Shown: positions 25,476-33,212 of the stretch, piece by piece
Layout of the letters: each line of letters begins with the position of its first letter
Numbering within the stretch: the stretch's first letter is position 1
Origin: Planctomycetota bacterium
GTDB lineage: Bacteria > Planctomycetota > Phycisphaerae > Sedimentisphaerales > Anaerobacaceae
Reading direction: 5' to 3'
Length of the DNA stretch: 33,212 bases
Assembly: GCA_022567055.1 (NCBI GenBank)
Contig: JADFHU010000002.1
Coordinates: forward strand, 1-33,212
Translations under genes and position numbers: made by a program
Notes under the pieces: generated by a model
Seen by the model: only the letters and a program-made list of their open reading frames with translations
What the model was told of the DNA's origin: nothing
The model's database searches: none

Positions 25476-25994
25476 ATGCAATGCCAGATATGCAGTAAAA
25501 AGACAGCCACGATACATCTGACCGAAATCACCAATGGTGTGCGGACAGAACTCCATTTTTGTGAGCAGTGTGCGGTGCAGCAGGGCATTGCCGCCAAGAG
25601 TCAGATTTCCGTCAATGAACTGCTGGGCAACCTGCTCAGCTCGCAGCCGACGGACGACGAACTGATGGGGCTCACCGAATCAGAGACCACCTGTCCCCAG
25701 TGTGGGTTCCAGTTGAGTCAGTTTCGAAAAGAGGGCGTTCTGGGGTGCCCCAATGACTATGTACTGTTTGAAAAGGCGCTGTTGCCGCTCATCGAACAGG
25801 CGCACAACGGCAAGACGAGCCACTGTGGCAAGGTGCCGGCACGGGTCCCGCAAGACGTAAAGAACCAGATAGCACGCGCCAACCTCAAAGAACAGCTGAA
25901 AAGTGCGGTCAAGTTGGAAGACTACGAGCGCGCCGCCCAACTGCGTGACAAGCTGAAGCAGATGGGGACCGGCAAGAAGCCGCCGGTTTCGTAA
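25476..25994 (+). CDS. mcsA: McsA-like zinc-binding activator of protein-arginine kinase
   Basis: Partner of McsB; in Firmicutes McsA binds zinc and stimulates the kinase. 172 aa from MQCQIC, the usual McsA opening. A TTG 6 codons upstream is open but has no better ribosome binding site. The first zinc site is CxxC at 3-6 and CxxC at 29-32 (typical wording TIHLTEITNGVRTELHFCEQC). The second is CPQC at 73-76 with a single Cys at 91 followed by PND, where the fourth ligand is Asp94 instead of the usual Cys. A C-terminal UVR motif (about 136-163: NLKEQLKSAVKLEDYERAAQ) follows. It lies between coaD and mcsB, 17 bp before the latter. Confidence 0.88.
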   Translation: MQCQICSKKTATIHLTEITNGVRTELHFCEQCAVQQGIAAKSQISVNELLGNLLSSQPTDDELMGLTESETTCPQCGFQLSQFRKEGVLGCPNDYVLFEKALLPLIEQAHNGKTSHCGKVPARVPQDVKNQIARANLKEQLKSAVKLEDYERAAQLRDKLKQMGTGKKPPVS

Positions 25995-26011
25995 AGCAGA
26001 GATGGGTCTCT

Positions 26012-27133
26012 ATGAAGCTCACCGATTTTAGCAAAGACATCAATGAGTGGTTGAGTGGTTCCGGACCGATGTCGGACATCGTGATATCCTCCAGGATTCG
26101 TCTGGCCAGGAATCTGGCAGGTCACTCTTTTGTGAGTCGCTGTTCGATCGAGGAAAAGACCGAAATCCTCAGCCAACTCAAAGAGACTCTCATGTCCATT
26201 GATCTCGGCGACAAGCTCATTTACGTCAGTGTCGATGAGACGTCGGATCTGAGCCGCGATTTCTTGGTCGAACGTCACTTGATCAGTCGTCATCATGCGA
26301 TGGGCAAAGGCCCCAGGGGGGCCGTGATCGCCTGTCGCGAATTCTTCACGGGCATGATCAATGAGGAGGATCACCTTCGCATCCAAGTCCTGAAGCCGGG
26401 CTGTCAGCTGAGCGAATGCGCGGAACTGATCAACCGGATCGACGACGAGATTGAGAGCAAGGTGGAATATGCGTTCTGCTCCCAGTATGGATATCTCACC
26501 GCTTGCCCCACGAATTTGGGCAGTGGCATCCGGACCTCGGTCATGTTGCACTTGCCTGCTCTGAAGATGACCGGCCACATCGACAAGTTTCTGGCCGCGG
26601 CCAAAGATCTGAATCTGGCGGTGCGAGGGCTGTTCGGAGAAGGAACGGAAGCGGTCAGCGATCTCTACCAGGTGTCCAATCAGGTCACGCTGGGTGTCTC
26701 TGAGGCCTCCATCATCTACGATTTTGAGAAACGCGTCATTCCTGAAATCGTGGACTATGAGATCTCAGCTCGAAAAACGCTTTTGGGTGAGCAGGTGAAC
26801 ACCCTCGACGACAAGATATCCAGAGCCATGGCGCTGCTGCAAAATGCCCACTTGATCAGTTCACAAGAAGCGCTCTTCTTGCTCAGTCATCTGAGATTGG
26901 GCATTAACATGCAGAAATACCTGGGGGCGTCCACTCCGGCGATCGACAAGCTCAGATCCCTTTTCAAGATCGAGGCGCCGGAAGACCGAGATGTCTCGAT
27001 TGCCAAGATCAATCGTCTCTTCATGCTGACCTTGCCTGCCCACTTGCAGATCAACCACGGAAAATCGCTTGATTCCTCCAATCGCGACGCACTCAGAGCG
27101 GAGATTATTCGGTCAGCCCTAGGCCAGAACTGA
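26012..27133 (+). CDS. mcsB: Protein-arginine kinase McsB
   Basis: Phosphorylates arginines on proteins; in Bacillus this marks them for ClpCP degradation. 373 aa, slightly longer than the usual 355-365. Guanidino-kinase landmarks are all present: SSRIRLARN (26-34), VERHLIS (86-92), NEEDH (117-121) with the acidic catalytic residues, and CPTNLGSGIR (165-174) with the active-site Cys165. GEGTEAVSDLYQVSNQ follows at 209-224. RDALRA at 358-363 matches the RDxxRA motif that forms the phosphoarginine-binding pocket, so allosteric control by pArg is expected. No ctsR or clpC is present in the window, unlike the Firmicute operon. Instead the pair sits behind coaD and ahead of dnaK, separated from it by the repeat-rich spacer. 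Confidence 0.95.
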   Translation: MKLTDFSKDINEWLSGSGPMSDIVISSRIRLARNLAGHSFVSRCSIEEKTEILSQLKETLMSIDLGDKLIYVSVDETSDLSRDFLVERHLISRHHAMGKGPRGAVIACREFFTGMINEEDHLRIQVLKPGCQLSECAELINRIDDEIESKVEYAFCSQYGYLTACPTNLGSGIRTSVMLHLPALKMTGHIDKFLAAAKDLNLAVRGLFGEGTEAVSDLYQVSNQVTLGVSEASIIYDFEKRVIPEIVDYEISARKTLLGEQVNTLDDKISRAMALLQNAHLISSQEALFLLSHLRLGINMQKYLGASTPAIDKLRSLFKIEAPEDRDVSIAKINRLFMLTLPAHLQINHGKSLDSSNRDALRAEIIRSALGQN

Positions 27134-27209
27134 TAGCGATTGGGTGGCCTGTTAAGCTCGAACGCAATCTCAACGGAATACCCCTCGTTTTCCATCGCCT
27201 CCGAAGGGC

Positions 27210-27244
27210 AGTAATCAGTAATCAGTAATCGGTAATCGGTAGTC
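27210..27244 (+). repeat. Tandem heptamer array, AGTAATC/GGTAATC
   Basis: Five consecutive 7-bp units: AGTAATC three times, GGTAATC, GGTAGTC. The unit is also found in the hairpin at 20970-21009. Intergenic, upstream of dnaK. Confidence 0.8.
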
Positions 27245-27321
27245 GGTTTGTAGCCCAGCGAGGCCACAGACCCACAGACTAACGCCCACCCCGGGCTGTC
27301 CAAAAGGCATGTGGACGTGGC

Positions 27322-27334
27322 TGCCAAATTGGCA
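27322..27334. promoter_or_regulatory. Palindrome, possible activator site for the sigma54 promoter
   Basis: TGCCAA-A-TTGGCA is a perfect dyad, 97 bp upstream of the -24 element at 27432. This is the normal range for an enhancer-binding protein site. Confidence 0.3.
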
Positions 27335-27431
27335 TGCTGAGCGGTGAGTCGCGATGCTCTCTTAGCCTGTAATTGACATAAGATATTGATAGGGAAATAG
27401 ATACGGCCTATCCGGTGGGTTCCATTGTTCT

Positions 27432-27446
27432 TGGCACACTCTTTGC
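27432..27446 (+). promoter_or_regulatory. Candidate sigma54 (-24/-12) promoter upstream of dnaK
   Basis: TGGCAC-ACTCT-TTGC matches the sigma54 consensus at all core positions, with GG and GC exactly 10 bp apart. Transcription would start near 27458 and run through the palindromic element at 27495-27653 into dnaK. A TTGACA at 27373-27378 has only a poor -10 (TAGATA at 19 bp) and is a weaker alternative. No CIRCE element was found. Confidence 0.45.
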
Positions 27447-27494
27447 TTTGCTAATGCAGCGGTCTCGCGTGCAGATGTTTTCCGCCCGAGACTA

Positions 27495-27653
27495 GGCTCT
27501 ATCTGAAGACTCCGGCGTCGGCCCGAGAGCGAGCGATTTTTCGCCTGACAAAGACGGCGAAGCAGGCGATGTTGGTTCTATCGTCGATGCAGCCGGATGT
27601 AGTCAGGCGGAAAATAAGCCGCTCGAAGCCAGGTGGGGTTTTCAGATAGAGCC
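27495..27653 (+). mobile_element. MITE-like palindromic element, copy B, in the dnaK leader
   Basis: Terminal repeats GGCTCTATCTGAA (27495-27507) and TTCAGATAGAGCC (27641-27653) are exact inverted copies. Inside, CGCCTGAC (27542-27549) pairs with GTCAGGCG (27602-27609). It carries the three ordered blocks also found in copy A at 21030-21194 (here at 27524-27535, 27556-27567 and 27613-27627). No coding sequence. It ends 47 bp before dnaK. Confidence 0.7.
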
Positions 27654-27700
27654 CAAGCAAAGAAGAATCGCCCAGACGGCACTAGCGAAAGGAAATGGTT

Positions 27701-29635
27701 ATGGCTAAGGTCATTGGAATAGACTTGGGGACGACCAACTCGGTTGTCGCGGTGATGGAAGGCTCGACGCCGAATGTGTTGGTCAATTCCTCCGGATCAC
27801 GGCTGACACCCTCAGTCGTCGGCTTCACGGAAAAGGGAGAGCGACTCGTGGGCCAGATTGCCCGTCATCAGCAGGTGACCAATCCGGAAAACACCGTATA
27901 CTCCGTCAAACGCTTCATGGGACGACGTCACAACGAAGTCGGTTCCGAAGAGAAAATCGTACCCTACAAGGTGACCGGTGGGGCCAATGAACTGGTCAAG
28001 GTCGATATTCGGGGTAAAGAGTATACGCCGCCCGAAGTGGCCGCCATGGTCTTGCAGGACCTGAAGAAGACCGCCGAAGATTACCTCGGCGAGGAAGTGA
28101 CAAAGGCCGTTATCACAGTGCCCGCCTACTTCAACGACTCGCAGCGGCAAGCCACCAAGGACGCCGGCAAGATAGCGGGCCTGGAGGTGGAGCGGATCAT
28201 CAACGAGCCGACGGCGGCTGCCTTGGCCTATGGTTTGGAAAAGAAGAAAAACGAAAAGGTGGCGGTCTTTGACTTTGGCGGAGGCACCTTTGACGTCTCT
28301 ATCCTGGATATTGGAGACAATGTCTTTGAAGTGCTCAGCACCAATGGCGATACGCACCTGGGCGGAGACGACCTGGATGCAGTACTGATCAATCATCTGG
28401 CCGACGAGTTCAAGAAGGTGGAGGGCATCGACCTCCGTGGGGACGCCATGGCCCATCAGCGTTTGAAAGAGGCGGCTGAGAAGGCCAAGTGTGAACTGAG
28501 TGCCCAACTGGAGTCGACGGTGAATTTGCCCTTCATCACTGCGGACAGCTCCGGACCCAAGCACCTGCAGATCACCATCACTCGAAGCAAGTTCGAGGCG
28601 CTGTGCGACGACACCTTTGAAAAACTGCGCGGGCCCTGTGAACAGGCGCTACAGGATGCCAAGCTGCAACCGGGCGATCTGTCCGAAATTTTGCTGGTGG
28701 GCGGATCTACCCGAATCCCCAAGGTCCAGGAAATCGCCAAGAGTATCTTTGGCAAGGATCCCAACAAGAGTATCAACCCGGATGAGGTTGTCGCCTTAGG
28801 TGCCGCCATTCAGGGGGCCGTGCTGGCGGGCGATGCCGGTGTCAAGGACATCCTGCTGTTGGATGTGACCCCACTCTCTCTGGGCTTGGAAACCTTGGGT
28901 GGCGTGATGACCAAGCTGATCGATCACAACACCACCATCCCCTCCAGCAAGAAAGAGGTCTTCTCGACGGCGGCGGACAACCAGACGACGGTCGACATCC
29001 ATGTCCTGCAAGGCGAACGGGAATTTGCGCGCGACAACCGGACCTTGGGCCGCTTTCAATTGACCGAGATTCCCCCGGCAGCGCGTGGCGTTCCCCAGGT
29101 CGAGGTAACTTTCGATATCGATGCCAACGGCATTCTCAACGTATCGGCCAAGGATTTAGGGACAGGGAAGCAGCACTCCATTGAAATCAAGTCCAGTTCG
29201 GGCCTCTCCGACGAAGAAGTGAAGAGGATGACCGAAGACGCCGAATCGCATGCCGAAGAGGACAAGAAGAAGAGAGAGTTGATCGACGTCAAGAATCAGG
29301 CGGATCAGGTGATTTACTCCACTGAAAAGACGCTCAAGGAGCACGGTGAGAAGGTCTCTGCCGAGGCGCGGGCGACCCTCGAAGCCGCGATCAACAACCT
29401 CAAGGAAGTCGTGAAGGGCGAAGACGTCGACGCGATCAACAAGGCGATCGAAAACCTCAGCACAGCCGGCCAGGAACTTGGGAAGATTCTTTACGAAGAG
29501 GCCGCCAAGAAGCAGGCTGCGACCGGGGATGCGGGCGATCCGATGGGAGACCCCACGCCTCCAGAGTCTGAAGGATCGGGTAGCAAGACCGAGGATGACG
29601 TGATTGACGTGGAATTTGAGGTCAAAGACAAATAG
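27701..29635 (+). CDS. dnaK: Chaperone protein DnaK (Hsp70)
   Basis: ATP-driven Hsp70 that binds unfolded segments with DnaJ and GrpE. 644 aa from the ATG at 27701, which has AAAGGA (27688-27693) 7 nt upstream; an ATG two codons earlier lies too close to that site. The N-terminal ATPase domain shows [13 protein letters not shown], the phosphate-2 region [15 protein letters not shown] and [11 protein letters not shown]. The substrate-binding domain begins after [16 protein letters not shown], and the helical lid and the [13 protein letters not shown] tail are complete. Neither grpE nor dnaJ is adjacent. Expression may depend on the sigma54-type promoter at 27432 and would include a long hairpin leader. 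The gene ends only 9 bp from the convergent mnmE stop, with no terminator between. Confidence 0.98.
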   Translation: MAKVIGIDLGTTNSVVAVMEGSTPNVLVNSSGSRLTPSVVGFTEKGERLVGQIARHQQVTNPENTVYSVKRFMGRRHNEVGSEEKIVPYKVTGGANELVKVDIRGKEYTPPEVAAMVLQDLKKTAEDYLGEEVTKAVITVPAYFNDSQRQATKDAGKIAGLEVERIINEPTAAALAYGLEKKKNEKVAVFDFGGGTFDVSILDIGDNVFEVLSTNGDTHLGGDDLDAVLINHLADEFKKVEGIDLRGDAMAHQRLKEAAEKAKCELSAQLESTVNLPFITADSSGPKHLQITITRSKFEALCDDTFEKLRGPCEQALQDAKLQPGDLSEILLVGGSTRIPKVQEIAKSIFGKDPNKSINPDEVVALGAAIQGAVLAGDAGVKDILLLDVTPLSLGLETLGGVMTKLIDHNTTIPSSKKEVFSTAADNQTTVDIHVLQGEREFARDNRTLGRFQLTEIPPAARGVPQVEVTFDIDANGILNVSAKDLGTGKQHSIEIKSSSGLSDEEVKRMTEDAESHAEEDKKKRELIDVKNQADQVIYSTEKTLKEHGEKVSAEARATLEAAINNLKEVVKGEDVDAINKAIENLSTAGQELGKILYEEAAKKQAATGDAGDPMGDPTPPESEGSGSKTEDDVIDVEFEVKDK

Positions 29636-29644
29636 TCGTCCATC

Positions 29645-31033
29645 TTATTTTCCGATGCAGAATCTGGAGAAGATTCTTTCGAGGATCTGTTCGTCGAGAT
29701 GCTGCCCCATGTTGGCGATGGCGAGGCAGGCTTCACGCAGCATCATGGCGACAATTTCCATTTGGTTTTCTCGCGCAGCGTCCAGCGCCTGATCCAGACT
29801 GTTTCGTAGCGTCTCGAAGCTGTGTCGCTGGCGGGATGTGAGCAATGCGGCGTCGGAGTATCCTGCCAGCCCCGTCGATCCCGCGACGCCCCTATCACCG
29901 AGGAAGTCGTCGATTGTGTGGGCGAGCGTCTCCAAGCTGTCTGGGTCTCGTATGGAGACAACGACCGCTTCTCGGCCGAGTTGTCGGCTGAGTTCAACAC
30001 GGCGTTGCGTCAGGAGGGATGCCTCTACCCGGTCGGCCTTGGTTCCCACCAGCAACAGGTTCTTTTGTGGCAAGAGTCTGAAAACGTAGGGGTCGTCCCG
30101 CCAGTCCGCACGGGACAAATCGACGCAGCAGAGGACCAGTTGGCAGGCATGGAGGGATTCTAGGGCGGCCTGTTGGGCCAATACATCAATGATCTCGTGC
30201 GGCTCCGCCAAGAGACCGGCGCAGTCGAATAGGACGCATTCGTTGCAGGGGAGGGAGAAGGGTTGGGCCAGCACGTCACGCGTGGTCTTCTCGGTCCCGG
30301 AGACGATGCTCCGCCGGCTTTTGAGCAGGGCGTTAAACAGGCTGCTCTTGCCTGCATTGGGCGCCCCCGTCAATCCTACGGAGGGCAAGTGCAGGAGAGA
30401 CTCAGTGCGGGCGCTCCGCTCGAGCAGAGAATCGAACTCCTCCTTGAGGGTGTCCAGGCGGTCGATGGTGTCTGTCCTGGAGATGAACTCGATGTCTTCC
30501 TCGGAAAAATCCATGCCCGCCTCGATCAAGCTGAGCAGGTCCATCAGATTCGACTGGAGTGTCTTGTTGCGAGCCCCCAATGCGCCGCCCAGCAGGCGCT
30601 GCGCGGCAGCCAACTGAAAGGTGTTCGTGCCCGAGATGATCTCATTGACTGCCTCGGCTTGCATCAAATCGAGTTTGCCGTTGAGATAGGCGCGACTGGT
30701 AAACTCCCCCGGGGCGGCGTGTCGCAGACCATGACCGACCAGGCGTGAGTACAGCAGTTCATTGAGCACATCATTGGTCGCCATGTGCATCTCCACCACC
30801 GTCTGACCCGTATAGGAGTGGGGCTCGAAGAACAGGTAGAGCGTGGCGTCGAGACTGAGTTCCTCCAGTAGCCTAATGGAGGTCTGCCGGATACCATTGG
30901 TCTTTCGATCGGACAAGCCGGTCCCGATCGATCTGCAGCAGGGCCAGGCCTGCGGACCGCTCATGCGGAGGATGGTGCGGGCGGAATGGGGGGCCGTGGC
31001 GATGGCAAAGATGGTGTCGTGTGGGTCGTGCAT
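29645..31033 (-). CDS. mnmE: tRNA modification GTPase MnmE (divergent)
   Basis: With MnmG, makes the cmnm5 modification of wobble uridine in tRNAs. 462 aa, normal length. An N-terminal folate-binding domain begins DTIFAIATAP, but the usual PGRGGI wording is replaced by PHSARTI. FTSRAYLNGKLDLMQAEAVNEII is canonical. The inserted G domain has GAPNAGKSSL (P-loop), EKTTRD (switch I), DCAGL (in place of DTAGL) and GTKAD (in place of NKxD). The catalytic Glu that follows DTAGLR in E. coli (Glu282) is replaced by Ala, with a Glu one residue later. The C-terminal FCIGK with the functional Cys is intact. It follows yidC by 101 bp, the common yidC-mnmE neighbourhood. Confidence 0.93.
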   Translation of the reverse strand: MHDPHDTIFAIATAPHSARTILRMSGPQAWPCCRSIGTGLSDRKTNGIRQTSIRLLEELSLDATLYLFFEPHSYTGQTVVEMHMATNDVLNELLYSRLVGHGLRHAAPGEFTSRAYLNGKLDLMQAEAVNEIISGTNTFQLAAAQRLLGGALGARNKTLQSNLMDLLSLIEAGMDFSEEDIEFISRTDTIDRLDTLKEEFDSLLERSARTESLLHLPSVGLTGAPNAGKSSLFNALLKSRRSIVSGTEKTTRDVLAQPFSLPCNECVLFDCAGLLAEPHEIIDVLAQQAALESLHACQLVLCCVDLSRADWRDDPYVFRLLPQKNLLLVGTKADRVEASLLTQRRVELSRQLGREAVVVSIRDPDSLETLAHTIDDFLGDRGVAGSTGLAGYSDAALLTSRQRHSFETLRNSLDQALDAARENQMEIVAMMLREACLAIANMGQHLDEQILERIFSRFCIGK

Positions 31034-31134
31034 TCTGGTCGAAGCGGCTATCGGTCTCTAGCAGCACGATTAAGATTGATCGTTGGCCCGCCCCTGAACG
31101 TTGAAACGCCGAAGCCAGCGAGTCTGACCCGGAA

Positions 31135-33111
31135 CTACTTTTTGTAGAGGGGCTTCGGCTTCTTCTTCTTGACCTTGCCACCGGTCTTACTCGTCACAGC
31201 CACGAGACCGACTGCCTCCGCCTCCTCTTTCTCTTTGAGGTGTTTGCGAATGATCTTCTGCTCGATGACGCCGGCAAAGGTGCTGGTCATGATGTAGAGG
31301 TTGACGCCCGACGGCACCGTATAGAGCATCAAGGGGAAGAGGATCGGCATCATAATCTGCATCATCTTCTGTTGTTGCGCCATCTGCGGATTGGCTGCGG
31401 CGGCCGCCTGAGCGGGCATCATTTTCTGCTGCGCATAGAAGGCGACACCCATCAGCAGGGGCAGCAAGTTGAAGGATTCGATTGTGCCGAAGAAGGGCAG
31501 CGGGATGCCTAGCGGAAAGAGGGCATCGGGCATGGAGAGGTCGGTGATCCAGAAGGGCAGCATGCCTTCTCCCCGTAGATCCACGCTGGCATTGACAGCA
31601 CTCCACAGGGCGATCCATATGGGCATCTGCAGCATCATCGGCAGAAAGCCCATGATAGGTGAGGCGCCCTGTTCTTTGTAGAGCGCCATCATCTGCTTGT
31701 TCATCTCTGTTTTGTTGTTGCCGTACTTCTTCTTGATCTCCTCGGCCCGGGGCGCCAGTTTGCTCATCTTGTGCATGGAGATCTGGCTCTTCTTGGTGAC
31801 CGGATGGAGGGCGAGGCGAACGAGGGCCACCAGGATGATGATCACGAGACCATAGTTGGGAATCCAGCCGTAGAGGAATTTCATGAACCAGAGGATGCCG
31901 AAGGTCAGGGGATTGATGATGCCGGCCGGGCAACAGCAGGACATGAAGTCGATCGTCTCGACGAAGCCGAGTTCCTGAAACTGTTTGTTCCGGTCGAACA
32001 GGCCCTTGTCCTTGGGCCCCAAGTAGATCTGGAATCGGTGCGTCTTGGTGCTGCCGGCTTGACCGACAGGGGCCAGGAGGGTGTCGCTCGTTTCCAGGTC
32101 GAAACCAATGGTCTCCGTGCCGCTGTCCTTTTTGAGATCGCCGTCCGGATTATAGAAGACGGCCGTTCCGGCGTTCCTAAGTCCGACGCTACCATCCGTA
32201 CCCGGGACCGGCACGACAATCGCCGCAAAGTATTTGTTGACGGATGCCGTCCAGAGCAGGGAGTCGGCATTCCCAGAGGCAATTTGTTTGCGTCCATTGG
32301 CCTTTTTCAAGTGTTTGACTTCCACTCGTTCCGCGTCAACGCCGCCACGCTCATTACGAAAGGCGGCCACCACCTTACGCATGTCACCTCTAAAGGCCTC
32401 CTTTTTGAGCCCGGTGGGGCCGACCATGCCCATGCGGACGGTTTGATTTGAATCAGAGAGATTGGAGATTGAGATATCACATTCAAAGAGATAGCTTTCC
32501 GGCTGGACCCGATAGGTCTTGACCACTTCCAGAAAGGGCGTGCCGTCCTGGTCGGTGACGCTTGCCGTGAAACGCGCGGTCTCCCCTCCCGCACGATCCC
32601 TCTCGATTGGTGCGAGTTGCCAGTCGAGTCGATGCAGCCCGATCTGCAGCCCCTGTTCGACCAGGACCAACTGCTTATTCGCAAAGGGAAAGACCTGAGC
32701 TCCGCCCCTCGTGACGGCCGGAGCTAACAGGATTAGTTTTTGCGGTGGATCCATCGCGGCTTCGCGCTGATCGTACTCATTGAAAACGGCCCTGTGGACG
32801 GCCGCACCTTTGGTGGTCAGTTCCAACTCGAACTTGAATCCCGTGTCCTTTTCGCTGGAACCTAGCCAAATGATCTTGTGCTCGGCGTCCTGCGCGCTGT
32901 AACTGGAGGGATCGGCCGACAAGGTCGGTTGCGACCGGGCTTGGGGAGGCGTCACGGTTGTCTTCGGTTTTGCCGTTGCGGTAGGGACGGTCTGTTGGAG
33001 CAGAATGCACCGGCCGTGGAGGGCGCAGTCGCCGTGACGGAGCAGGTCAACGACGAGCCAGGCACAGAGTGCCACAAAGGTCAAAACAACAATACTCAGG
33101 AGTTTCTTCAT
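31135..33111 (-). CDS. yidC: Membrane protein insertase YidC
   Basis: Inserts and folds inner-membrane proteins, alone or with SecYEG. 658 aa from the ATG at 33111 (MKKLLSIVVLTFVALCAWLVV, the first membrane helix). An in-frame ATG at 33174 would add 21 unlikely residues before that helix. A Pro/Thr-rich linker leads to a large periplasmic P1 domain (about 80-385). The conserved core follows, from YGWIPNYGLVIIILVALVRLALHP with the functional Arg in the groove, through QMPIWIALWSAVNASVDLRGE to VPSGVNLYIMTSTFAGVIEQ. There are five further helices and a Met/Gln-rich cytoplasmic loop (QQKMMPAQ...). The tail is strongly basic (KVKKKKPKPLYKK), a feature thought to help ribosome contact. The P1 domain is typical of diderms. 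Confidence 0.97.
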   Translation of the reverse strand: MKKLLSIVVLTFVALCAWLVVDLLRHGDCALHGRCILLQQTVPTATAKPKTTVTPPQARSQPTLSADPSSYSAQDAEHKIIWLGSSEKDTGFKFELELTTKGAAVHRAVFNEYDQREAAMDPPQKLILLAPAVTRGGAQVFPFANKQLVLVEQGLQIGLHRLDWQLAPIERDRAGGETARFTASVTDQDGTPFLEVVKTYRVQPESYLFECDISISNLSDSNQTVRMGMVGPTGLKKEAFRGDMRKVVAAFRNERGGVDAERVEVKHLKKANGRKQIASGNADSLLWTASVNKYFAAIVVPVPGTDGSVGLRNAGTAVFYNPDGDLKKDSGTETIGFDLETSDTLLAPVGQAGSTKTHRFQIYLGPKDKGLFDRNKQFQELGFVETIDFMSCCCPAGIINPLTFGILWFMKFLYGWIPNYGLVIIILVALVRLALHPVTKKSQISMHKMSKLAPRAEEIKKKYGNNKTEMNKQMMALYKEQGASPIMGFLPMMLQMPIWIALWSAVNASVDLRGEGMLPFWITDLSMPDALFPLGIPLPFFGTIESFNLLPLLMGVAFYAQQKMMPAQAAAAANPQMAQQQKMMQIMMPILFPLMLYTVPSGVNLYIMTSTFAGVIEQKIIRKHLKEKEEAEAVGLVAVTSKTGGKVKKKKPKPLYKK

Positions 33112-33212
33112 GATGCGTTTGCCACCGTTCTTATCTTGTGTGCGGAGGGCACATTGGGCTGCCCAACAGGTCATCTGCCTTCGCTGAGTCGCTCCCCGTG
33201 AAAGTCATCTAG

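Noticed and set aside
27134-27700. CIRCE element or sigma32-type promoter before dnaK
   Set aside because: No TTAGCACTC/GAGTGCTAA pair and no good heat-shock -35/-10 was found.
33171-33212. Possible tail of an upstream minus-strand gene (about 13 codons then TGA, overlapping an ATG at 33174)
   Set aside because: Too short to identify and cut by the window edge; the ATGA overlap would support a longer YidC start, but the residues before the first helix look unlike YidC.
1-33212. tRNA, rRNA, CRISPR arrays, phage genes or toxin-antitoxin pairs
   Set aside because: None was seen on reading both strands; no regularly spaced direct repeats beyond the heptamer array.

Overview
This 33.2 kb window is a GC-rich bacterial chromosome segment from a diderm. 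It has a secretin, an outer-membrane efflux channel with RND partners, and a YidC with a large periplasmic domain. The combination of divergent PilM/GspL-type proteins with long Gly/Met-rich extensions, a very long secretin, and an McsA-McsB protein-arginine-kinase pair suggests Planctomycetota, perhaps a Phycisphaerae-like lineage. That placement is inference from gene content; no rRNA or other taxonomic marker is present.

Layout: (1) 3-5933, plus strand: the end of a type II secretion / type IV pilus-like operon, reading GspL/PilM-like (cut by the window edge), GspM-like, GspC-like, then a 1068-aa secretin. (2) 5979-12361, minus strand: a heavy-metal efflux operon transcribed as Cys/His-rich exported protein, lipoprotein outer-membrane channel, His-rich membrane-fusion protein, RND pump. 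(3) 12938-14585, minus strand: a calcineurin-like phosphoesterase and a zinc-ribbon Nudix hydrolase. (4) 14981-20844, plus strand: a second pilus/secretion-like inner-membrane operon of three large proteins, led by a natural PilM-PilN fusion, preceded by two extended -10 promoters and a perfect 44-bp palindrome. (5) 20845-21381: a repeat-rich intergenic region with nested inverted repeats, probably mobile-element remains. (6) 21382-24794: a six-helix membrane protein with a TPR-like tail, then a GGDEF diguanylate cyclase with its own promoter and a long leader. (7) 24951-27133: coaD-mcsA-mcsB from a near-consensus sigma70 promoter. (8) 27134-27700: another repeat-rich spacer with a heptamer array, a candidate sigma54 promoter with an upstream palindrome, and a second copy of the MITE-like element; then dnaK. 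(9) 29645-33111, minus strand: yidC followed by mnmE, convergent with dnaK.

Most genes fall into known families. The least explained parts are: the two separate secretion/pilus alignment complexes, one with a secretin carrying about six periplasmic ring-type repeats and one whose three proteins share unusual Met/Glu/Tyr/Gly-rich tracts; a two-copy palindromic element, one copy of which lies in the apparent dnaK leader downstream of a sigma54-type promoter; and protein-quality-control genes (mcsA/mcsB, dnaK, yidC) clustered together. No tRNA, rRNA, CRISPR array or intact transposase was seen.
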